Source: an uncultured Opitutia bacterium (GTDB taxonomy: Bacteria > Verrucomicrobiota > Verrucomicrobiia > Opitutales > UBA953). From it: a stretch of DNA of 5,679 nucleotides. This document shows positions 1-5,679 of the stretch, piece by piece; the first letter of the stretch is position 1; the number at the start of each line of letters is the position of its first letter. Under the pieces are notes generated by a model that saw only the letters and a list, made by a program, of their open reading frames with translations, did no database searches and was not told the origin of the DNA. Made by a program: the position numbers and the translations under genes. The stretch covers positions 1 through 5,679 of the forward strand of contig CAIYUD010000212.1 of assembly GCA_903929325.1 (NCBI GenBank), read 5' to 3'.

Positions 1-2205
1 ACCATTAAGATCGCTGAGAAGCCCGACGAAGTCGCACGCATTACCCAGCTGATTGCCCAAACCCAGGCACTCATCAGCAACAAGGGCCAAACACCTAAAC
101 CCATTCAATGGACGGTCAGTAAACCTTCACGCACCATCAGCAGCGCGAAAGACACGCAGTTCGCTACCGATGCCAACGGACTCGTCACTGTAACCGGCAA
201 ACGCGAACCAACATCCGTCACCGAAATTACGCTACCCGCACCGAAGTCACAAAATCTCTCAGCGATTACTTTGCATACGGGTAATCCGAAAAAGGCCGGC
301 GCGGCATCCGGACGTCACCCTGACGGCAACTTCGTCTTAAGTGCCGTGGAAATTTCGCGCGTCAGCCCCAATGCGCCCGCACCACAGGGCCGTTTCTTCC
401 GAATCGATATCCCAGGTGCAGGTAAATGTGCCAATGTTTCCGAAATCGAACTGCTCGATGCCAACGGGGTGAATGTCGCCCGCAAAGCGACCGCCACCCA
501 ATCAAGTACCAGCCCTGGCTACCCAGCGACCATCGCAATCGATGGCAAACATTCGACCGGGATTGATAACACAACTTCAACCGACACCCAGACTGACCCT
601 TGGCTCCAACTCGACTTAGGTGCAGCCAAACAAATACAAACGATTCGTATCTGGAATCGTATGGATGGTGGTAACGACGCACGCATCCTCGGCGCCATCG
701 TCTCACTGCGTGATGCCAATGGGAAAGTTGTTTGGTCGCGACGTATCCCCTTTGCTCCAACTCAACAACTACTTGAATTTGCGATTACCCAACCCGAAGT
801 CGCACTCGATATTGGCCAAGCCAAAGCGGACTACGAACAGCCGAGTTACCCTGCAAGCGCCGTGCTCTCAAATCCAATGCCTGCGACACTTGGCTGGGCG
901 GTCGGGCCTAAGCGAACAGCCGAACACCGTTTAGTTCTTTCGCTTAATCAAGTCACCCAACTTGGTGCGGGTGAGCAGATTCGGGTACGCTTACACCACC
1001 TCCATACGAAACCTGGTTTAGACGGAATGGATTTAGCGCAATTCAGTTTAAGCGTTACCGACAGCCCTGAGGCGATTGATCAAGCTTCGTCCGAACAAAT
1101 GAAGCTGGCTGATTTGCGCAAAGAGTTAGCCAAACTCCCCGTGTCAGACATGCCAATCATGCGTGAATTACCGAAAGACAAACAACGACAAACGCATCAA
1201 CTGATCCGAGGTGGTTGGAATAGCCCTGGTGAAGTCATCGCTGAACCTTTCACGCCTGGAACCCTTCCAGCCATGGGCAAAGATTTGCCAAAAAATCGTC
1301 TCGGTTTCGCTCGCTGGATTGCTTCTTCCGAAAACCCACTGACTGCGCGCGTTGCGGTGAATCACTTCTGGCGTGAACTTTTCGGCACAGGTCTCGTCGC
1401 GACGGCTGAAGATTTCGGTACGATGGGAGAAAAGCCCAGCCACCCTGAACTCCTCGATACCCTTGCCTACCGCTTTGCACATGAATGGGCATGGAGCCCG
1501 AAACGGTTGGTGCGCGAAATGGTTCTGAGCTCAACCTACCGTCAATCGTCAACCATCACCCCTGATGCGATGGAACGCGACCCCGCTAACCGCCTGCTTG
1601 CACGCGGTCCACGCAAACGCTTAACGGGCGAAATGGTGCGCGATCAAGCACTCGCCGTCTCAGGATTACTCAACCTCACACAAACTACAGGAACACCGTT
1701 TGTGCCGCCTTCTCCCGGAGGCTATCTCCGAAACGCTTTCCGTGGAACCCCAGAAGTCAGCGTTGACCAGACGCCAGGACGACTCCGCCGTTCCGTTTAC
1801 GCTTACTGGAAGCGCCTCGAGCCATTTGCGACATTGACCATCTTCGATGCCTCCGATCGCGACGCCTGTTCCGCACGTCGCTTCACCACCAATTCACCGC
1901 TGCAAGCTCTGACCACGCTGAATGAAGAAGTATTGGTCGAAGCACAAAAGGAATGGGCCAAGCGTTTAGCTGCGACAACAGGCGACGACAATACACGTAT
2001 TCGCAACGCTTACCTCTCACTCAGCGAGGTTGCACCCAGTGAAAAGCAAATCAACGCGCTCTCACAGTTGTTAAAGCAGGCTCGCACGCGCTACCAAGGC
2101 GACGTAGCCTTTACCCAGGCTTCCAAGCTAACGCCCGAACAAGCTGCATGGTGGCAAGTGACCACTGTGCTCTTCAATACCGACTCAGCCCTCAGCCGAA
2201 ATTAA
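1..2205 (+). CDS. DUF1549/DUF1553 (PSD1) family protein with discoidin domain, 5' end outside window
   Basis: The reading frame is open from base 1 to the TAA at 2203-2205, giving 734 visible residues; the start lies upstream. Residues 1-130 look like the end of the DUF1549 region plus the beta-rich insert common in this family: a QWTV-KPS strand, then GRHPDGNFVLSAVEIS near 104-119. Residues about 131-250 form a discoidin/F5-8C-like domain (ATQSST, AIDG, DPWLQLDLG, IRIWNRMD). Residues about 280-390 hold a second insert ending in an FSLSVTD strand, then the linker with MRELPKD and HQLIRGGWNSPGEV. DUF1553 (PSD1) follows from about 431: NRLGFARWI, ENPLTARVAVNHFWRELFGTGLV, EDFGTMGEKPSHPELLD, STYRQSS, NSPLQALTTLNEE. 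Full-length relatives usually begin with a signal peptide, a PSCyt1 cytochrome domain and DUF1549, so several hundred residues are probably missing. The enzymatic role is unknown. Family assignment is firm; the discoidin call is good but motif-based. Confidence 0.93.
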   Translation, partial: TIKIAEKPDEVARITQLIAQTQALISNKGQTPKPIQWTVSKPSRTISSAKDTQFATDANGLVTVTGKREPTSVTEITLPAPKSQNLSAITLHTGNPKKAGAASGRHPDGNFVLSAVEISRVSPNAPAPQGRFFRIDIPGAGKCANVSEIELLDANGVNVARKATATQSSTSPGYPATIAIDGKHSTGIDNTTSTDTQTDPWLQLDLGAAKQIQTIRIWNRMDGGNDARILGAIVSLRDANGKVVWSRRIPFAPTQQLLEFAITQPEVALDIGQAKADYEQPSYPASAVLSNPMPATLGWAVGPKRTAEHRLVLSLNQVTQLGAGEQIRVRLHHLHTKPGLDGMDLAQFSLSVTDSPEAIDQASSEQMKLADLRKELAKLPVSDMPIMRELPKDKQRQTHQLIRGGWNSPGEVIAEPFTPGTLPAMGKDLPKNRLGFARWIASSENPLTARVAVNHFWRELFGTGLVATAEDFGTMGEKPSHPELLDTLAYRFAHEWAWSPKRLVREMVLSSTYRQSSTITPDAMERDPANRLLARGPRKRLTGEMVRDQALAVSGLLNLTQTTGTPFVPPSPGGYLRNAFRGTPEVSVDQTPGRLRRSVYAYWKRLEPFATLTIFDASDRDACSARRFTTNSPLQALTTLNEEVLVEAQKEWAKRLAATTGDDNTRIRNAYLSLSEVAPSEKQINALSQLLKQARTRYQGDVAFTQASKLTPEQAAWWQVTTVLFNTDSALSRN
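391..765 (+). other. Discoidin (F5/8 type C)-like domain within the DUF1553 protein
   Basis: This segment encodes a jelly-roll-like module (window residues about 131-255). The typical landmarks occur in order: RFFRIDIPG as first strand, SEIELLD, the KATATQSST strand, an AIDG turn, DPWLQLDLG, then IQTIRIWNRMDGG and a final VSLRDANGKVVW strand. Domains of this family often bind glycans or membrane surfaces in secreted proteins. Ligand binding here is inferred from the fold only. The frame runs straight through the domain with no visible break, so it looks like an integral part of the protein. Confidence 0.8.
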
Positions 2206-2209
2206 GATG
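2203..2209 (+). other. Stop/start junction, one-base spacing, likely translational coupling
   Basis: The TAA of the DUF1553 gene and the ATG of the DUF1501 gene are separated by a single G. The 20 bases before the ATG contain no purine-rich Shine-Dalgarno-like run, so ribosomes finishing the first gene probably re-initiate here. Confidence 0.7.
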
Positions 2210-3685
2210 CGCCACTCCGATTCTGAACGTCTCGCTCAAGAAGCGGTCCGCGAACACCTCCGACTTGTCACCCGTCGGCAATTCCTCCGTAACGCTGGCC
2301 TCTGCATCGGTGCTGCTGCTTTCACCGGCTTACGCGGCACGCAAGCCAGTGCTGCCGAAGTCCGCAATGTACTCGGCGCACGCACGGCCCCACTACGTGC
2401 GCGCGCGAAACGCGTCATCTACATCCATCTAGCAGGCGCACCTTCGCAACTCGAACTCTTTGATCCTAAGCCTGAGCTCGCAAAGTTACACGGCGAACTC
2501 TGCCCTGAGTCCTTCTTGGTCGGTAAAACTTTTGCGTTTATCAAAGGTCGTCCAAAGTTACTCGGACCACTCTATCCTTTCACCAAACACGGCGAGTCGG
2601 GCATGGAACTCAGCGACCGTTTACCCAATATTGCTCAGCAAGCAGATGACTTGTGTCTGATCCGCAGCCTTTGGACAGAACAGTTTAACCACGCCCCCGC
2701 ACAACTCCTTGCGCACACCGGCTTCCAGATTTCTGGACGTCCTTCGATGGGCAGCTGGGTGATGTATGGCTTGGGTTCTGAGAATGAAAATCTGCCAGGA
2801 TTTGTTGTTTTGCTTTCAGGCGGCACTAAACCAGACGGCGGAAAAGCACTTTGGTCATCAGGGTTCTTACCGTCCGTCTACCAAGGCGTGCAGTGTCAGA
2901 CGGTCGGCAATCCGATTCCTTACTTAGCGAATCCCGCGGGCGTCGATGGCGACCTGCGCCGACAGGCACTCAATGCCCTCGGTGAAATTAATCAGTCCGA
3001 GCATCAACAGTTTGGTGACCCGGAAACCCTGACGCGCATTTCGCAGTACGAACTCGCTTTCCGCATGCAAATGTCGGCACCCGAGGCCACAGACCTTACC
3101 AAAGAAAGCCCTGCGACGTTAGCGAAGTATGGTGCTGAACCTGGTAAAGAGTCTTTCGCCAACAACGTCCTCTTAGCACGTCGCATGGCCGAACGCGGCG
3201 TACGCTTCGTCCAACTTTATGATTGGGGTTGGGATATGCACGGCGAAGCCGCCCATACCGATTTAGCGAAAGCCTTCACCGAGAAGACTCACTATATGGA
3301 CAAAGCCGTGGGTGCGCTGATTGCTGATTTACGCGAACGTGGTATGCTCGAAGACACACTCGTCGTGGTGGGCGGCGAATTTGGTCGCACACCTATGTGG
3401 GAAAATCGTGGTGGCACACAAAACGCCTACTTTGGTCGAGATCACCATCCAGCGGCCTTCAGCATGCTGGTTGCCGGTGGCGGTTTCCGCGGCGGATTAA
3501 GTTACGGCAGTACAGATGAAATCGGGTATGAAGTTGTGGACGGTAAAATGCACGTGCACGACTTACAGGCGACGCTTCTTCACCAGCTCGGCCTCGAACA
3601 CGAGCGCCTCAACTACCGCTACCAAGGAAGAGATTTCCGCCTGACCGATACCGGTGGCAAAGTTGTGCGTGAACTTATTACCTAA
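2207..3685 (+). CDS. DUF1501 family protein with twin-arginine signal
   Basis: This is a complete 492-residue DUF1501 protein, a family with an alkaline phosphatase/sulfatase-like fold and no established substrate. The N-terminus carries a Tat signal: TRRQFLRNAG at 22-31, a short hydrophobic stretch (CIGAAAFTG), and an Ala-rich likely cleavage site near 47-51 (QASAAE). The mature part follows the family pattern closely: IHLAGAPSQLELFDPKPE (73-90), LIRSLWTEQFNHAPAQ (151-166), RPSMGSWVMYGLGSENENLP (178-197), YDWGWDMHG (338-346), GGEFGRTP (389-396), GRDHHP (410-415), HDLQATLLHQLGL (451-463) and NYRYQGRDFRLTD (469-481). Asp, Glu and His residues in the WDMHG, GGEFGRTP and GRDHHP blocks are candidate metal ligands by analogy with the alkaline phosphatase superfamily. 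The ATG at 2207 sits one base after the upstream stop, with no recognisable Shine-Dalgarno sequence, so coupled translation is likely. Length and motifs are intact. Partnership with DUF1549/DUF1553 proteins is the usual arrangement in PVC bacteria. Confidence 0.96.
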   Translation: MRHSDSERLAQEAVREHLRLVTRRQFLRNAGLCIGAAAFTGLRGTQASAAEVRNVLGARTAPLRARAKRVIYIHLAGAPSQLELFDPKPELAKLHGELCPESFLVGKTFAFIKGRPKLLGPLYPFTKHGESGMELSDRLPNIAQQADDLCLIRSLWTEQFNHAPAQLLAHTGFQISGRPSMGSWVMYGLGSENENLPGFVVLLSGGTKPDGGKALWSSGFLPSVYQGVQCQTVGNPIPYLANPAGVDGDLRRQALNALGEINQSEHQQFGDPETLTRISQYELAFRMQMSAPEATDLTKESPATLAKYGAEPGKESFANNVLLARRMAERGVRFVQLYDWGWDMHGEAAHTDLAKAFTEKTHYMDKAVGALIADLRERGMLEDTLVVVGGEFGRTPMWENRGGTQNAYFGRDHHPAAFSMLVAGGGFRGGLSYGSTDEIGYEVVDGKMHVHDLQATLLHQLGLEHERLNYRYQGRDFRLTDTGGKVVRELIT

Positions 3686-3692
3686 TTTTATG
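3683..3692 (+). other. Stop/start junction deciding the cytochrome gene start
   Basis: The DUF1501 TAA (3683-3685) is followed by TTTT and the ATG at 3690. No Shine-Dalgarno-like sequence precedes this ATG or the alternative GTG at 3654. The close spacing and the sensible N-terminus favour the ATG and coupled translation. Confidence 0.65.
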
Positions 3693-5195
3693 TCGACCCG
3701 TAATCGCCTTCTCTTTGCCCTCGGGGCAACGCTTGTGCTCGTAGCATTAGCGCAAGCCTTACCGGCGGACGGCGATTCGCGCGGCCCAGCGATTCTCTCC
3801 ATTTTAGGAAAGTGGCATTTGGTGACGCTTCACTTACCAGCGGCACTCCTCTTTGTCGTACCGACTGTAGAATGGATCCATGCCGAAGAAACACCTTCTC
3901 GTCCCGTCCGGCTTCTCACTGATATCGCCGCAGCGGGCACTTGGCTAGCCACGGCACTTGGCATTCTCCATGGCCACTTCAATGGATTCCCCGGAACAGA
4001 CGTGGAACTTCACTCCAAATTAGGTATTCTCACGGTGGCATTGGCATCACTCTCATGGGCAATGATAAACTTCGGGCGTAAGCTAAGGATTGCACTCCAA
4101 TGCCTCGCAGCCATCGCAGTTGTACTGGCCGCGCACATTGGAGGCGAGATGGTGCATGACGAAGGTTTCTTAACTGAGCCAAGCAAGCCCACGGTCAAAG
4201 AAACTGTTGCTGTCGAAAACTTTAAAGGCTTCTCGCTGATACCTTCAGCCATTGCTGCCACGCCCGATGAACGGCGTCAGGTTTACGAACAAGCTGTTCG
4301 TCCAATTCTCGAGGCCAACTGCACAGGTTGTCACGATGCCAAAAAGTCCAAAGGGAAACTTCGCTTGGATTCGATCGAGGCGATTGAAAAAGGCGGTAGC
4401 GAGGGTGCAGGTTTAGTATGGGGAAAATCGAGTGAGAGCCGGATCGTCCAACGGGCGACCCTCCCACGATCGGACGAGGACTCGATGCCGCCCGAGCCCA
4501 AGAAGATGCTGACGCCTGAACAGGTCGCGGTCATCAAGGGCTGGATTGATGGCAAAACTGTCGTCGCTGCTGCTGCGGCCACCAAAGTCAGTACGCTCGT
4601 TAAAACCTACCCTAATCAATCTTTCTCTCCGAATGAAAAAGCTGCGACACAGGCTGATGCGATTGTGAAGAAACTGGGTGTGACCGCCAACTTACGCGCC
4701 GTCGAAAACGACGCTGGAATAATCATAACCACACATGCGATCGTCGCGCAGTTCGGCGACAAACAATTATCTACCTTGGCCGACAGCGCAGCTGATATTG
4801 CCGAAATGGATCTTTCGCGCACGCGCATCACTGAAGCCTGCAGCGGAACCCTCGCACGTTTTAATAAACTCGAGGTCTTAGCCGTCAGCGAAACCAAAGT
4901 GGGCGATGGATTCGTCAGAGCTGCGGCCAGCCTTCCACATCTACGCCGCCTGATTTTACGCGGAACCCAAGTTACCGACATGGGCCTAATGGCCTTAAGC
5001 AAATCGCCTGAGCTCCAGGCAGTCTATGTCGGACAAACATCGTGCACCGCGGGAGGCATAGCGGCCTTACAAAAAGCACGTCCTGACTTAAAAATTGTGG
5101 GCGCAATTGTACTCGCCGATATTCCTGTGCCAGCGCCGCCCACCAAGGACGAGTTAATGAAAAAAGCGGCCGCGACCAAAGAGGCCAAAAAATAA
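3690..5195 (+). CDS. Membrane-anchored cytochrome c (PSCyt1) protein with DUF2231-like N-terminus and leucine-rich repeats
   Basis: I chose the ATG at 3690, four bases after the DUF1501 stop, giving 501 residues. It puts the hydrophobic first helix directly after a short MSTRNR start. A GTG at 3654 would add 12 residues and overlap the upstream gene. Helices are visible at about 6-24, 41-63, 76-96, 110-128 and 132-151. The His pattern (WHLVTLHLPAALL, HGHF, AHIGGEMVH) fits DUF2231-like membrane domains. A periplasmic cytochrome c domain follows (about 192-288): CTGCH at 211-215, KGKLRLDSIEAI, and DSMPPE, whose Met266 is the likely axial ligand. Four leucine-rich repeats occupy about 370-466, after an Ala-rich linker, and the end is Lys/Ala-rich. 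Membrane-tethered electron transfer is inferred, with the repeats serving for protein contact. The partner and substrate are unknown. The gene is third in the tight cluster and ends one base from the convergent hydrolase gene. Confidence 0.92.
   Translation: MSTRNRLLFALGATLVLVALAQALPADGDSRGPAILSILGKWHLVTLHLPAALLFVVPTVEWIHAEETPSRPVRLLTDIAAAGTWLATALGILHGHFNGFPGTDVELHSKLGILTVALASLSWAMINFGRKLRIALQCLAAIAVVLAAHIGGEMVHDEGFLTEPSKPTVKETVAVENFKGFSLIPSAIAATPDERRQVYEQAVRPILEANCTGCHDAKKSKGKLRLDSIEAIEKGGSEGAGLVWGKSSESRIVQRATLPRSDEDSMPPEPKKMLTPEQVAVIKGWIDGKTVVAAAAATKVSTLVKTYPNQSFSPNEKAATQADAIVKKLGVTANLRAVENDAGIIITTHAIVAQFGDKQLSTLADSAADIAEMDLSRTRITEACSGTLARFNKLEVLAVSETKVGDGFVRAAASLPHLRRLILRGTQVTDMGLMALSKSPELQAVYVGQTSCTAGGIAALQKARPDLKIVGAIVLADIPVPAPPTKDELMKKAAATKEAKK
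4320..4334 (+). other. Single CxxCH covalent heme-binding site
   Basis: The codons encode Cys-Thr-Gly-Cys-His (residues 211-215 from the ATG at 3690), preceded by RPILEAN, as in PSCyt1 domains. It is the only CxxCH motif in the visible proteins. Heme attachment requires the domain to be exported through Sec and matured outside the cytoplasm, consistent with its position after the membrane helices. Confidence 0.9.
4797..5087 (+). repeat. Four in-frame leucine-rich repeats (protein-level)
   Basis: The encoded protein shows a 24, 24, 24 and 25-residue periodicity: units begin IAEMDLSRTRIT, LEVLAVSETKVG, LRRLILRGTQVT and LQAVYVGQTSCT. Each has the strand-plus-turn pattern with a conserved Thr/Ser turn, followed by an Ala/Leu-rich helix-like half. 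The repeats are divergent at DNA level, so this is an old protein repeat rather than a recent tandem duplication. Leucine-rich repeats of this type usually mediate protein contacts. The partner is unknown. Confidence 0.82.
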
Positions 5196-5196
5196 G

Positions 5197-5679
5197 TCAG
5201 AGCTTCAGGCGCATCCCGTCGTAACAGAGACCGACATTCGGATAGGTCTCGGCAAGCTTCTGAGTCCAGGTGTCGTAATCAATCTGGTACGTCATATGCG
5301 TCAGAAAACTGCGTTTAGCGCCAATGGCTTTGGATGCTTCGCAGGCGTCTTCGACTGTCATGTGCGTCGGGTGCCACGCAGGGCGAAGTCCATCAAGGAT
5401 AGCCACGTCACAACCCTGAGCGAGTTTCACGGCCGCCGAAGGGACACGTTTGCAATCGGTGTAGTAAGCAAAACGTGCGCCGGTGGATGGCTCTTCAAAG
5501 ACTAATCCAAGTACGGGCACGCCGTGCGGAAGAATTGTTGAGCGTACGATTCCTCCGCCAGGGAGTTCGAGCACTTCAGGCATGGCATGCAAGGTGAGCG
5601 AAACATAGCCATCGGACTGAGGCTTATCGGTTGCGTACGGAAAAATCGCACGGACACGTCCAAGTCCTTCTGGGGTCGA
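5197..5679 (-). CDS. PhnP-like metallo-beta-lactamase-fold hydrolase, 5' end outside window
   Basis: The minus-strand frame is open from the window edge (5679) to the TGA at 5197-5199, giving the C-terminal 160 residues. Later metal-site motifs of the fold are visible: LPHGVPVLG with His at 5524-5526, YYTDCKRV with Asp at 5455-5457, and LTHM with His at 5296-5298. The block LDGLRPAWHPTHMTVEDA and the ending CYDGMRLKL are typical of the PhnP-like branch of cytoplasmic phosphodiesterases. The HxHxDH motif should lie upstream of 5679 and is not seen. A TTG at 5592 is an internal codon, since coding continues before it with no break. The Tyr residues in LTHMTYQIDYD stand where relatives, as I recall them, often carry further His residues. 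The substrate cannot be told. The gene converges on the cytochrome gene with one base between stops and is probably independent of that operon. Confidence 0.88.
   Translation of the reverse strand, partial: STPEGLGRVRAIFPYATDKPQSDGYVSLTLHAMPEVLELPGGGIVRSTILPHGVPVLGLVFEEPSTGARFAYYTDCKRVPSAAVKLAQGCDVAILDGLRPAWHPTHMTVEDACEASKAIGAKRSFLTHMTYQIDYDTWTQKLAETYPNVGLCYDGMRLKL

Noticed and set aside
271..273. TTG as the start of the DUF1553 protein
   Set aside because: The frame stays open to base 1 and its translation there matches the family's beta-rich insert, so this is an internal Leu codon.
362..760. Minus-strand 132-residue open frame
   Set aside because: It lies opposite the well-supported discoidin region, and its Arg/Trp/His-rich translation matches no family I know.
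2148..2432. Plus-strand 94-residue frame spanning the DUF1553/DUF1501 junction
   Set aside because: It overlaps both firmly identified genes in another frame and shows no recognisable domain.
3654..3689. Upstream GTG start giving a 513-residue cytochrome protein
   Set aside because: It overlaps the DUF1501 gene by 32 bases, and the added residues mirror the end of that gene in another frame. The ATG at 3690 gives a natural short basic N-terminus before the first helix.
4616..5002. Minus-strand 128-residue open frame
   Set aside because: It is opposite the leucine-rich repeat region; the low-complexity Ser/Ala/Arg-rich translation looks like a shadow of the real gene.
5166..5173. GCGGCCGC palindrome near the end of the cytochrome gene as a possible terminator stem or site
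   Set aside because: It is an eight-base palindrome without a loop or T-run, inside Ala-rich coding sequence, so it is explained by codon content.

Overview
The window carries a run of three tightly packed plus-strand genes (1-5195) facing one minus-strand gene (5197-5679). Both outer genes are cut by the window edges. The protein families point to a Planctomycetota/Verrucomicrobiota-type (PVC) bacterium. They are a PSD1/DUF1553 protein, a Tat-exported DUF1501 protein and a membrane protein with a planctomycete-type cytochrome c domain (PSCyt1) and leucine-rich repeats. The set recurs in these phyla, often in many paralogous copies per genome. I lean towards Verrucomicrobiota, because the DUF1501 motifs and the DUF2231-like/cytochrome/LRR fusion look familiar from there. 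This is inference from recall, not a search. GC content looks moderate by eye.

Layout. 1-2205 (+): C-terminal 734 residues of a large DUF1549/DUF1553 protein, with a beta-rich insert and a discoidin (F5/8 type C) domain before the DUF1553 part. 2207-3685 (+): complete 492-residue DUF1501 protein with a twin-arginine signal. 3690-5195 (+): 501-residue protein with an N-terminal membrane domain (about five helices, DUF2231-like), one CxxCH cytochrome c domain and four 24-25-residue leucine-rich repeats. 5197-5679 (-): C-terminal 160 residues of a PhnP-like metallo-beta-lactamase-fold hydrolase.

The plus-strand genes are separated by 1 and 4 bases, with no clear Shine-Dalgarno sequence before either internal start. 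They are almost certainly one transcript and probably translationally coupled. All three products are predicted to be exported or membrane-bound, which suggests a cell-envelope assembly: a soluble or surface DUF1549/DUF1553 protein with a possible glycan-binding module, a Tat-exported alkaline-phosphatase-fold protein, and a membrane-anchored cytochrome. The biochemical role of this widespread set is not established. Oxidative or hydrolytic processing of complex polysaccharides is a common guess. The convergent hydrolase is probably unrelated.

There is no non-coding stretch longer than 4 bases. I saw no RNA gene, mobile element, CRISPR array, promoter or terminator.
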